Assembly: GCA_018710785.1 (NCBI GenBank)
Contig: DVJD01000083.1
Location: 1 to 52,696, forward strand
Reading direction: 5' to 3'
DNA: 52,696 bases
DNA from: Candidatus Fimimorpha excrementavium
GTDB taxonomy: Bacteria > Bacillota > Clostridia > Lachnospirales > Lachnospiraceae
Shown here in pieces: positions 19,002 through 27,031 of this stretch. Each line of letters opens with the position of its first letter. Positions within the stretch are counted from its first letter, which is position 1. The translations under genes were made by a program, and so were the position numbers. The notes beneath the pieces are model-generated. The model saw nothing but the letters and a program-made list of their open reading frames with translations. It was not told the origin of the DNA and did no database searches.

Positions 19002-19832
19002 ATGAATATGGCGAGAGTGGTAATTGATGCCGGTCACGGCGGGCGTGATCCCGGCGCAGTATACAAAGGAAGGCAGGAGAAAGATGATGTCCTGGATTTG
19101 GCGCTGGCTGTCGGGGAAATCCTGGAAAACAGCGGCGTGGATGTGGTATATACCAGAACGGAGGACATCTATGACTCTCCCGTACAGAAAGCGAACATCG
19201 CCAATGAAGCCGGAGCCGACTATCTGGTTTCCATCCATAGAAACGCCGTGCCGACACCCGGTTCCGCCACAGGGATTGAAACCCTTGTCTATGCGGATAC
19301 GGGTGTCCGGGCTAAAATGGCCAGAGATATCAACGCGGAATTGGAACAATTGGGGTTTGTCAACCGGGGCGTGATTGAGCGGCCGAACCTGGCCATACTC
19401 AAACGTTCCAGAATGCCGGCCGTACTGGTGGAAGCGGGGTTCATTGACAATGAAAATGACAATGAAAAATTTGACAGCCAGTTTGAGCAGATTGCCCGTG
19501 CCATTGCCAATGGCATACTGAAGACGACGGGCAGCGGTTCCGGCAGCCCAAATACCTCTTCAGAGGGAAATTCTTCCGGCGAAGCGTCTTCTGAAAATGC
19601 CGCGGACAATGCAGGGCCAAAATTGTATCGGGTTCAGGTGGGGGCATATCGAAACCGAAATCTGGCCAATGCCTTGTCCGCGCAGCTGTCCGGTGAGGGG
19701 ATCCAGAATTTTATCACCTATGACAACGGTCTGTATAAAGTCCAGGCGGGCGCCTTTTCTCAGATGGATAACGCGGTCCGCATGGAACAGCGGCTGCGCC
19801 GTATGGGATACAGTACGTACATTACGACATAA
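19002..19832 (+). CDS. N-acetylmuramoyl-L-alanine amidase (Amidase_3) with C-terminal SPOR domain
   Basis: 276 residues. The Zn-dependent amidase_3 domain (about 4-175) has VVIDAGHGGRDPGA (first His ligand), a Glu ligand in the following EKDD region, VSIHRNA (His) and the catalytic Glu in VLVEAGFIDN. A Ser/Asn-rich linker (180-205) leads to a SPOR peptidoglycan-binding domain (207-276) made of two similar halves, YRVQVGAYRN and YKVQAGAFSQ. There is no signal peptide. In this it resembles B. subtilis CwlC, which acts in mother-cell lysis at the end of sporulation. Several starts are possible (TTG 18999, ATG 19002, ATG 19008) and none has a good ribosome site. Confidence 0.85.
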   Translation: MNMARVVIDAGHGGRDPGAVYKGRQEKDDVLDLALAVGEILENSGVDVVYTRTEDIYDSPVQKANIANEAGADYLVSIHRNAVPTPGSATGIETLVYADTGVRAKMARDINAELEQLGFVNRGVIERPNLAILKRSRMPAVLVEAGFIDNENDNEKFDSQFEQIARAIANGILKTTGSGSGSPNTSSEGNSSGEASSENAADNAGPKLYRVQVGAYRNRNLANALSAQLSGEGIQNFITYDNGLYKVQAGAFSQMDNAVRMEQRLRRMGYSTYITT

Positions 19833-19861
19833 AAGCAGACAATGCGAAAGGAAAGGTTCAT

Positions 19862-20950
19862 ATGAAAGTACGCAGAACGTTGATAATCAGTGGAATACTA
19901 TTGGGGATCTCATTTCTGCTCCAGATTCTTGCCAGGCAGGTGCCTGGATTCGGCCAGTGGTATGCAGTGACGATCTATCCTTTTTTTGTAAACACATATG
20001 CCCGGTTCATGTCTTTGTTTCCCTTCTGTGTTCTGGAGTGGGTGGTCATCGCCGGTATTCTCTGGGTACTCTTTTTGGCCGTGCGCGGTATCCTGCGGGC
20101 GGTGAAAAAGAAGGAATCCGTCGGAAGGATGTTCGCAAACGGCGGTTTATTCGTGCTGCTGGTGGTGTCCATCCTTTTCTGCATGCTGACGGTACTTTGC
20201 AGTGTAAACTATTATCGGGATGAGTTTTCCAAAGTGGCGGGGTTTGAAATCCGTACGCACAGCACGGAAGAGCTGAGAGAACTCTGCGTCAGTCTGGCAG
20301 AGGAAGTCAATGCCGCGTCCCGTCAGGTGGAGAGGGATGAAGAAGGAAATCTGATCCTGCCGGAGGATACGGGGGAGGAAGCCATGAAGGCCATGGAAAA
20401 TCTGGGTCGGCAATACGAGGCTCTGAGCGGATATTATCCGCGGCCGAAAAAAGTGCTGTTTGGAGATGTGATGTCTTACCAGAGTCTGATGGGACTGTAC
20501 TCGGCTTTTACGCTGGAGTCCATGTATAACGGCGATATGATGACCTACAACGTGCCGGACACCATGTGCCATGAGCTCTCCCATATGAAGGGATTTATGA
20601 GGGAGGATGAGGCCAATTTCATCGCCTATCTGGCCTGCCGGGAATCGGGAAATCCGGTTCTCCAATACAGCGGAGCCATGAATGCGTTTGTATATGCCAC
20701 CAATCAGCTGTACGCCGCCGCGGGAAGCGAGGTGTACGCGGAGATCTTTTCTCTGGTGGATGAGGAGCCGATTCAGGAACTGGCCAAAAATGATGCCTTT
20801 TGGCAGCAATTTGAAGGGCCGGTGAAGGAGGTATCCCAAGCGGCCAATGACGCCTATCTGAAGGCCAATGATCAGGAGGATGGAATGAAGAGCTACGGCC
20901 GTATGGTGGATTTGCTTCTGGCCGAGTATTTTGATCAGGCAGAGGAATAA
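19862..20950 (+). CDS. DUF3810 family membrane protein with HExxH-like zinc site
   Basis: 362 residues. Three hydrophobic segments in the first 125 residues (about 7-25, 38-58 and 60-80, plus one near 100-120) are followed by a large soluble region. MCHELSHMKGFMREDEANFIAYLAC near residues 238-262 holds HELSH plus a downstream Glu, the pattern of a gluzincin-like metalloprotease. YNGDMMTYNVPDTMCHELSH is typical of DUF3810. Substrate unknown; the active site probably faces outward. The gene starts 29 bp after the amidase with GAAAGGAAAGGTTCAT as ribosome site, so the two are probably one operon and may act together on the cell envelope. Confidence 0.78.
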   Translation: MKVRRTLIISGILLGISFLLQILARQVPGFGQWYAVTIYPFFVNTYARFMSLFPFCVLEWVVIAGILWVLFLAVRGILRAVKKKESVGRMFANGGLFVLLVVSILFCMLTVLCSVNYYRDEFSKVAGFEIRTHSTEELRELCVSLAEEVNAASRQVERDEEGNLILPEDTGEEAMKAMENLGRQYEALSGYYPRPKKVLFGDVMSYQSLMGLYSAFTLESMYNGDMMTYNVPDTMCHELSHMKGFMREDEANFIAYLACRESGNPVLQYSGAMNAFVYATNQLYAAAGSEVYAEIFSLVDEEPIQELAKNDAFWQQFEGPVKEVSQAANDAYLKANDQEDGMKSYGRMVDLLLAEYFDQAEE

Positions 20951-20961
20951 GAACGAAACGA

Positions 20962-21073
20962 AATACCGTAAAATGCCGGTCTGCCCGGGTATGGGAACAG
21001 GAAAGATGGGATGATTCGGAACGCATCCCGTCACTGCCTGCTGCCGCGGGAGAAGGGATTTTGCGGTATTTTT
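20962..21073 (+). terminator. Intrinsic terminator after the DUF3810 gene
   Basis: AATACCGTAAAAT (20962-20974) pairs with ATTTTGCGGTATT (21058-21070) through 13 pairs including one G-T, then TTT ATG TTTTT. The enclosed region of about 83 nt has smaller GC-rich stems. The remainder of the 20951-21290 gap is AT-rich and holds only the promoter at 21191. Confidence 0.6.
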
Positions 21074-21190
21074 ATGTTTTTGTATATGAGCGGGCCCAAT
21101 AAGCCGGGAAGTGAACAGAAGCCAAAAAAGAGAATGTTCATCAAAAGAAAATGATATTAAAATCTGAATAAATGCAATGGGAAAAAATAC

Positions 21191-21219
21191 TTGAAATGTT
21201 CATTGAAATATGTTACTGT
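21191..21219 (+). promoter_or_regulatory. Probable promoter of the ABC importer operon
   Basis: -35 TTGAAA (21191-21196), 17-bp spacer, -10 TACTGT (21214-21219), about 70 bp before the first start codon. Confidence 0.5.
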
Positions 21220-21290
21220 TTTTTAGGATGAAAATAGGTATAAATAGAGAAGAATGAGAAATATGTACAAAAAAACAGATGGGAGTGCAG

Positions 21291-22073
21291 ATGGAAACAA
21301 AAAGCCGAAATGTGAAACTTAAGGTAAGGCATGTTCATAAAACATACGATGATAAAGTGATTTTAGGGGACATATCGTTTGATGTGATGGAAGGAGAATT
21401 TTTGGCCGTCCTGGGGTTGTCAGGCTGCGGAAAAACCACTCTCCTTCGGATTCTCATCGGCCTGGAAAAGCAGGACAGCGGCACCATCGAGATGGAGGGA
21501 AGAGAGATTTCAAAATTGGCGCCCAGCCAGAGAGGCATGGGCATCATCTTTCAGAACTATGCACTGTTTCCAAATATGACGGTGCTTTCCAATGTGGAGT
21601 ATGCGCTGAAGCGCAGAAAAGAGACTGCGAAGACAGCCAGGGAAACGGCCCTTCATGTGCTGGAGCAGCTGGGCATGCACGAACATTTAAATAAAAAACC
21701 GAGACAGCTTTCCGGCGGACAGCAGCAGCGTGTGGCGATTGCAAGGACGCTGGCCATGAACCCGGATATCATTCTTTTGGATGAGCCGATCTCGGCCCTG
21801 GATGTGACCAACCGGGAGATCATGAAAAAAGAACTGAAGGAGATTCAGCAAAAATTCCATACGACGATGATTTTTATCACCCATGAACAGGAAGAGGCGT
21901 TTTATCTGGCGGATCGAATCATGGTCATGTCGGAAGGCGCCATTGAACAGCTGGATACGCCGGATCAGATTTTTAAACATCCGGCCAACGCGTATGTGAA
22001 AGATTTTGTGGTGGCACATCTGGAACAGAAATATCAGTCTTTGCTGAAATGCACAGGCCGTGAGAAGTTTTAA
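21291..22073 (+). CDS. ABC importer ATP-binding protein (phosphonate/ferric-type, PhnT-like)
   Basis: 260 residues. Complete ABC ATPase: Walker A GLSGCGKTT near 42, Q-loop region FQNYALFPNMTV, signature LSGGQQQRVAIARTLA, Walker B IILLDEPISALD, and the H-loop His in FITHEQEEAFYLADR. The sequence belongs with the Fe3+/spermidine/AEP importer ATPases (PotA/FbpC/PhnT). It energises the permease encoded next. The start at 21291 has GGGAG five bases before it; the ATG at 21279 has none. Its stop codon lies inside a small hairpin (22052-22092), and a dispersed repeat separates it from the permease gene. Confidence 0.88.
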   Translation: METKSRNVKLKVRHVHKTYDDKVILGDISFDVMEGEFLAVLGLSGCGKTTLLRILIGLEKQDSGTIEMEGREISKLAPSQRGMGIIFQNYALFPNMTVLSNVEYALKRRKETAKTARETALHVLEQLGMHEHLNKKPRQLSGGQQQRVAIARTLAMNPDIILLDEPISALDVTNREIMKKELKEIQQKFHTTMIFITHEQEEAFYLADRIMVMSEGAIEQLDTPDQIFKHPANAYVKDFVVAHLEQKYQSLLKCTGREKF

Positions 22074-22092
22074 AGTGAAATCCCGGCCTGTG
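22052..22092 (+). other. Hairpin spanning the stop codon of the ABC ATPase gene
   Basis: CACAGGCCG (22052-22060) pairs perfectly with CGGCCTGTG (22084-22092), with a 23-nt loop holding the TAA. Its right arm is the left edge of the dispersed repeat at 22085-22191. Copy A of that repeat likewise begins at the right arm of a hairpin. Confidence 0.55.
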
Positions 22093-22191
22093 AATGTTTT
22101 CCATAAACAGAAGAATTGGTGAGGAGAGTTGCGGGTGCTAGGACTCAAAAATGAGGATTTATGTGGCTTTGCGAGTTTTGCAATTATCTAA
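22085..22191 (+). repeat. Dispersed 107-bp repeat, copy B, with a 20-codon frame
   Basis: About 77% identical to 3168-3275 by hand alignment. It ends 28 bp before the permease start codon. After GGTGAGGAG, a TTG at 22129 opens a 20-residue frame (MRVLGLKNEDLCGFASFAII) ending in TAA at 22189-22191. Compared with copy A, many changes are third-position or conservative (K/R, M/V, V/L, F/L), which suggests past or present coding. The frame is too short to be sure. Confidence 0.7.
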
Positions 22192-22219
22192 TGCCTGTAT
22201 ATATAGAAGTGAGGATAGT

Positions 22220-23803
22220 ATGAATAAGAAGAAATGGACCGCGGTCCGTATGTTAATCATTCTCTTCCTGCTGGTCAGCGTGATTTTCCCCCTGGTGGGA
22301 GTGATGACACATATTACGCTGGAAGATGCCAAAAAGATCATGACATCGGAACAGTTTCTTCCCATGATCGGGCACTCCCTGGCGACCACAGGAATTTCCA
22401 CCGTGATTTCCGTCAGCCTGGCATTTTTGCTGGCGTGGTGTTTGAATCGCACCAATATCAAAGGAAAAGGAGTCTTTGCCGTTTTATTTACCATCCCCAT
22501 GCTGATTCCGTCGGTTTCCCACGGGACGGGGCTGGTTCTTCTGTTCGGGGACAATGGCCTTTTGACGAATGGCCTGGGGATTCATGTGAGTCTGTACGGG
22601 TATTTCGGGATGATCCTGGGATGGGTGCTGTATTCATTTCCCGTGGCATTTCTGATGCTGACGGACAGCTTTCAGTATGAGGATTATACCACCTATGAGG
22701 CTGCCCAGGTGCTGGGAATGGGAAAGCTGGAGCAGTTTCGCACCATCATGCTTCCGAATTTGAAAAAAACCCTGATTTCCACAGTCTTTGCCACCTTTAC
22801 CCTGATTTTTACGGATTACGGCGTGCCTCTGGTGGTGGGCGGAAAGGTGATGACCCTGTCGCTTTATATGTACCGGGAAGTCGTCGGCCTTTTGGATTTT
22901 TCCAAGGGAGCCATCATCGGCATTCTGCTTTTGATTCCGGCCGTGGCGGCCTTTATCGTGGATCTGAAAAATGACGAGACGGCCAATGCGTCCACGGTGA
23001 CGAAGCAATATGTGGTACCGCTTAGCCGAAAGCGGGATGGGATTTCCTACTGCATCTGTATTTTGACGGTGGCAGTGATCTGCCTGCCCATTGCGGCATT
23101 TGCCTTTCTTTCTGTGGTGAGACAGTATCCCATTGATTTGAGCTTTTCCCTGGAAAACATTCGGGAAGCCTTTGAACTGGGCGTGGGACGCTACCTGGAA
23201 AATTCGCTGGCCATGGCCCTGGGGACGTCGTTCGTCGGGGTGGCGGTTATTTATTTTACTGCGTATCTGACAGCAAGGTCAAAAAAGACGCTGACCACGC
23301 TGACGCTGCATCTGATTTCCATGCTTTCGCTGGCTGTCCCGGGTATCGTGCTAGGTCTGTCCTATGTGCTGTTTTTTAAGAGCACATTTTTCTACGGAAC
23401 CATTGTGATGCTGATTTTGGTGAATACCATCCATTTTTTTGCATCCCCCTATCTGATGGCCTATAATTCTTTGAATAAATTCAACCGGAATCTGGAGGAT
23501 GTCTCGGAGACGCTGGGAATCAGCCGCATGCGCATGCTTCGGGATGTATATCTTCCGTGTACGCAAAAAACCATCATAGAGATGTTCAGTTATATTTTTG
23601 TCAATTGTATGGTGACGATTTCAGCGGTTTCCTTTTTGGCCAATTTCAAAGACATGCCGCTGGCGCTTTTGATTCCGCGGTTTGATTCCCAGTCTCTGGT
23701 GGAGGCCACGGCATTTATCGCGCTGGTGATTTTGGCCGTCAACGGGATCATGAAAATCGCTGTTTACATACTGGAACGCCGGATCAAAGATCCGGCCGAA
23801 TAG
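22220..23803 (+). CDS. ABC importer permease with two fused permease domains
   Basis: 527 residues with about twelve membrane helices: two BPD-type permease domains in one chain (about 1-255 and 270-527), as in FbpB, ThiP and some phosphonate permeases. EAA loops that contact the ATPase are recognisable in both halves: YEAAQVLGMGKLEQFRTIMLPN near 165 and SETLGISRMRMLRDVYLPC near 432. The start at 22220 (MNKKKW) follows GAAGTGAGGATAGT; the upstream extension to 22151 is repeat sequence. Partners are the ATPase at 21291 and the binding protein at 24828. Confidence 0.87.
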   Translation: MNKKKWTAVRMLIILFLLVSVIFPLVGVMTHITLEDAKKIMTSEQFLPMIGHSLATTGISTVISVSLAFLLAWCLNRTNIKGKGVFAVLFTIPMLIPSVSHGTGLVLLFGDNGLLTNGLGIHVSLYGYFGMILGWVLYSFPVAFLMLTDSFQYEDYTTYEAAQVLGMGKLEQFRTIMLPNLKKTLISTVFATFTLIFTDYGVPLVVGGKVMTLSLYMYREVVGLLDFSKGAIIGILLLIPAVAAFIVDLKNDETANASTVTKQYVVPLSRKRDGISYCICILTVAVICLPIAAFAFLSVVRQYPIDLSFSLENIREAFELGVGRYLENSLAMALGTSFVGVAVIYFTAYLTARSKKTLTTLTLHLISMLSLAVPGIVLGLSYVLFFKSTFFYGTIVMLILVNTIHFFASPYLMAYNSLNKFNRNLEDVSETLGISRMRMLRDVYLPCTQKTIIEMFSYIFVNCMVTISAVSFLANFKDMPLALLIPRFDSQSLVEATAFIALVILAVNGIMKIAVYILERRIKDPAE

Positions 23804-23844
23804 ATAACCGGAAAAAAAGAGAGCAAATGAGAGGGAGGCTGCCA

Positions 23845-24756
23845 ATGAATATTAATCAGAATCAATTTGAAATATTAGTTTATGTGGAACGGGAAGGCGG
23901 AAAAAAGATCACCCAGAGACAGATGGCGGAGGGAACGAAGCTTTCCCTTGGCGTGGTCAATAAGACCTTATCCGAGCTGGTATCGCTGGGCCTTGTGACA
24001 TTGGATGAAGATCGGGAAGTACAGATCACAAAGACCGGACTGGATGCTCTGGAACCGTATCGGGTGAAGCGGGCGGTGGTGATCGCAGCCGGATTCGGCT
24101 CCAGGATGGTGCCGATCACACTGAATACGCCCAAGCCGCTGGTGCGCGTCCATGGAAAGAAAATCATCGAGACGCTGCTGGATGCAGTGGTGGAGGCGGG
24201 AATCCCGGAAATCGTACTGGTGAGAGGGTATCTGGGCGAACAGTTTGACGTTTTGAAGGACCGCTATCCGAATATCAAATTTTTAAACAATCCCATGTTC
24301 AATGAATCCAATAATATCTCCTCCGTGCTGATCGCCAGGGATTATCTGGCGGGCGCATATGTGATGGAGGCAGATTTGCTTCTGGCCAATCCAAGGATCG
24401 TGCGGAAATACGAGTATTGTTCCAATTATCTGGGGGAATACCGGGACATGACTGACGACTGGTGTTTTGACGTGAAGAAGGGGCTGATTAAGAAACTGAA
24501 TGTGGGCGGAACGAATTGTTACCACATGTTTGGCATTTCCTACTGGACCAGGGAAGATGGAAAACGCCTGGCAGACTGTGTGGAAAAGACATGGAAGATG
24601 CCGGGCGGAAAAGAACGGTATTGGGATGAGGTGCCTTTGCGCACCTTCCAGAAGGAGTTTGAGGTGGCTGTGCGCCCCTGTGAGGCCGGGGATCTGGTGG
24701 AGATTGACACATTTAAAGAGCTGAAGCAGATCGATCCTGTCTATGCCATGCAGTAA
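23845..24756 (+). CDS. Winged-helix domain fused to LicC/PntC-like cytidylyltransferase
   Basis: 303 residues. Residues 1-70 form a MarR-like winged helix (ITQRQMAEGTKLSLGVVNKTLSELVSLGLV and a wing, VQITKTG). Residues about 77-300 are a nucleotidyltransferase: AVVIAAGFGSRMVPITLNTPKPLV is the NTP-binding signature, and NESNNISSVLIARDYL followed by EADLLLANP matches the LicC branch (CTP:phosphocholine cytidylyltransferase), to which PntC (CTP:2-aminoethylphosphonate) also belongs. It probably makes a CDP- or CMP-linked head group from an imported substrate. No kinase is encoded nearby, so the substrate may arrive already phosphorylated or as a phosphonate. GAGAGGGAGGCTGCC supports the start at 23845. 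Confidence 0.8.
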   Translation: MNINQNQFEILVYVEREGGKKITQRQMAEGTKLSLGVVNKTLSELVSLGLVTLDEDREVQITKTGLDALEPYRVKRAVVIAAGFGSRMVPITLNTPKPLVRVHGKKIIETLLDAVVEAGIPEIVLVRGYLGEQFDVLKDRYPNIKFLNNPMFNESNNISSVLIARDYLAGAYVMEADLLLANPRIVRKYEYCSNYLGEYRDMTDDWCFDVKKGLIKKLNVGGTNCYHMFGISYWTREDGKRLADCVEKTWKMPGGKERYWDEVPLRTFQKEFEVAVRPCEAGDLVEIDTFKELKQIDPVYAMQ

Positions 24757-24827
24757 CCTTCGGGGCTGCAGCCGACAGCAGGCATTGCCTTAGAAAGGGA
24801 GAAAAAGGAAGGAAAATTGAAACTGAC

Positions 24828-25802
24828 ATGAAAAAAGCGGCGATTGTTTTACTGGCTGTCACGGTGTTCCTGATCTGGCATGTGACGAGAACCGGCGATG
24901 CGACGATCATCGTCTATTCTCCCATGGAACAGTATCGGAATGATGAACTGCAGAGACAGCTGGATGAAAAATTCCCCCAGTGGGATGTCAATATCATGTC
25001 CATGGCCACAGCAAAGGCGGCGGCAAAGATTAATGTGGAAGGCAGCCATTCGGACGCCGATATCGTCATAGATATGGAATGCGCTTATCTGGAGCGGATG
25101 AAGGATCAGCTGGAAGAGGTGGCGGATCTGAGCCGCCTGGATTATCTGGACAGGATTTCTGATCCGGACGGCAGATATCTCATCTGGGACCGGCAGGCCG
25201 GAGCGATTGTGGTCAACCGGACGGTTCTGGAAAAATATGATTTGCCCATTCCGGAGACGTATGAGGATCTGCTGGATCCGGTATACCGAAACCGGATTGC
25301 CATGCCGGATCCAAAATCCAGCGGCACCGGATATTTCTTTTACAAGAATCTGGTGAATGTATGGGGAGAAGAAAAGGCGCTGGCCTATTTTGATGCGTTG
25401 GCTCCCAACATCAAGCAGTTTACGGAATCCGGTTCCGGCCCCATAAAACTGCTGGTGCAGCAGGAAGTGGCAGTGGGATTTTGTCTGACCTTCCAGGCGG
25501 TCGATGAGATGAATAACGGAAACGACTTTCTCATCCTGGAACCGGAATTTGGTTCCCCCTATTCTCTGACCGGAGCGTCCATTGTGAAAGGAAAGCGGGA
25601 CCGAACCGGGGTGGAGGAAGTCTTCGACTTCATTGTAAACGATTTCATGGTGTATGATAAAGAGTACTTCAGTCCCGGCCAGGTGCTGAAAGAACAGGAA
25701 AACAAACTGGAAAACTATCCCACCGATTTTTCCTATGGGGATATGACGGGAATCGAAGATGTGAGCGAGCAGGAACGGCTGCTGGAGCTGTGGAAATATT
25801 AA
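24828..25802 (+). CDS. ABC importer substrate-binding protein (Fe3+/phosphonate type)
   Basis: 324 residues. A short Lys-Lys start and a hydrophobic segment (5-20) serve as a signal or membrane anchor. No lipobox Cys follows, so it may stay anchored by that helix. The mature part has the periplasmic-binding-protein type 2 fold of the FbpA/PhnS group: IIVYSPMEQY near 28, YLIWDRQAGAIVVNR, MPDPKSSGTGYFFYKNLV near 155-170 (ligand and hinge block) and GSGPIKLLVQQEVAVGFCLTFQA. Ligand unknown; the operon suggests 2-aminoethylphosphonate or a choline-like compound. The ribosome site is weak: AAGGAAGG lies about 16 bp before the ATG. Confidence 0.8.
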   Translation: MKKAAIVLLAVTVFLIWHVTRTGDATIIVYSPMEQYRNDELQRQLDEKFPQWDVNIMSMATAKAAAKINVEGSHSDADIVIDMECAYLERMKDQLEEVADLSRLDYLDRISDPDGRYLIWDRQAGAIVVNRTVLEKYDLPIPETYEDLLDPVYRNRIAMPDPKSSGTGYFFYKNLVNVWGEEKALAYFDALAPNIKQFTESGSGPIKLLVQQEVAVGFCLTFQAVDEMNNGNDFLILEPEFGSPYSLTGASIVKGKRDRTGVEEVFDFIVNDFMVYDKEYFSPGQVLKEQENKLENYPTDFSYGDMTGIEDVSEQERLLELWKY

Positions 25803-25805
25803 GAA

Positions 25806-25892
25806 AGAGGATGCAGTATGTGCCTTTGACGGCAAAGCAGGGGGATATCCCGCGCCGACAGAGGCCGTGCTGCATCCTCTCGGTGTATTTTT
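25806..25892 (+). terminator. Intrinsic terminator of the importer operon
   Basis: AGAGGATGCAG (25806-25816) pairs perfectly with CTGCATCCTCT (25870-25880), then CGGTGTATTTTT. The loop is long (53 nt) and partly structured. Confidence 0.65.
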
Positions 25893-25914
25893 CTGTAAAA
25901 AGTAGAAAACTTAC

Positions 25915-25943
25915 TTGCTATTTTATTAAAAATTTTTTATAAT
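25915..25943 (+). promoter_or_regulatory. Promoter of the mechanosensitive channel gene
   Basis: -35 TTGCTA (25915-25920), 17-bp AT-rich spacer, consensus -10 TATAAT (25938-25943). Confidence 0.7.
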
Positions 25944-26052
25944 TACGTTAATCCTATCTGAGGAAGACAGGGAAAACTACCGATTGCCCCATTGTCTGTT
26001 TTGTCATGTGGGGAAAGAAGAGGACGTAAATTGTCGAGAAATGGAGAAATTT

Positions 26053-26934
26053 ATGTATAAAATTGGGCTATTGGCGGCGACGTCATCGACGTCAATATCA
26101 GAAATTGACGGGGAACAGGTGGAATCCTGGTTTCATCAGATTGCGCCCAACGCTGCTCAGCTCCTGATCCGTATCCTGATTGTGCTGGCCGTGTGGTTTG
26201 TGGGAAGAAAGGTAATCCACTTACTGACCGGCTGGGTGAACCGGATGCTTTCTTCCAGAAATACCAGCGATACGGTGATCCGTCTGACCAATGGTGTGAT
26301 ACGGACGGGCCTGTACATCGTTTTGATATCCACCCTGGCGCAGGTGCTCGAGATTCCGCTGACGTCATTTTTTGCTCTGTTCGGGACTGCGGCACTGGCG
26401 GTGGGACTTGCTTTGCAGGAGTTTCTCAAAAATCTGGCGGGCGGCGTTTTGATACTGGTCCTGCAGCCATTCAAGCTGGGTGATTACATCATAGAGGATA
26501 ATAATAAAAATGAGGGGACGGTATCCGCCATCAGTTTGTTTTACACAAAACTTCTGACAGTGGATAACCGAACGATTGTGATTCCCAATTCATCATTGAC
26601 CAACAACAGTCTGACCAATGTCAGTGCCCAGGATAAGCGGCTTCTGGAGCTGAAGATCGGCATTTCCTATGAGTCTGATTTGAAAAAAGCAAAACAGATC
26701 ATGGAGGATTTGTTAGTGAATCTGGAGAACCGTGTGGCCGGTGAAGAGGTGACGGTGGCGGTGGCTTCCCTGGAGGAAAGTGCAGTCGTCATCATGGGGC
26801 GGTGTATGGTGAACGCGGAATTTTACTGGAAAGAGCGATGGTACGCGACGGAAGAGATTAAACTGCGGTATGATCAGAATGGAATCGAGATTCCGTACAA
26901 TAAGATGGATATAACGGTGCGCCAAAAATCGTAA
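26053..26934 (+). CDS. Small-conductance mechanosensitive channel, MscS family
   Basis: 293 residues. Three membrane helices in the first 140 residues. The third, pore-lining helix is Gly/Ala-rich (ALFGTAALAVGLALQEFLKNLAGGVLIL), followed by the beta-domain signature FKLGDYI and VDNRTIVIPNSSLTNNSLTN, and a C-terminal alpha/beta domain. It releases solutes on sudden osmotic downshift. I prefer the ATG at 26053 because GGAG lies six bases before it; upstream in-frame starts at 26041 and TTG 25984 are less well supported. Monocistronic or first in a loose cluster of envelope genes. Confidence 0.9.
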   Translation: MYKIGLLAATSSTSISEIDGEQVESWFHQIAPNAAQLLIRILIVLAVWFVGRKVIHLLTGWVNRMLSSRNTSDTVIRLTNGVIRTGLYIVLISTLAQVLEIPLTSFFALFGTAALAVGLALQEFLKNLAGGVLILVLQPFKLGDYIIEDNNKNEGTVSAISLFYTKLLTVDNRTIVIPNSSLTNNSLTNVSAQDKRLLELKIGISYESDLKKAKQIMEDLLVNLENRVAGEEVTVAVASLEESAVVIMGRCMVNAEFYWKERWYATEEIKLRYDQNGIEIPYNKMDITVRQKS

Positions 26935-27031
26935 AGGCGCATCCGGTGTCATATGCCCTGCTTTTGGCAGGAACGGAGGAATCGGGGGATAGAATCCGAA
27001 AAAGAACGGAAATAATTAGGAGAATGTAATA

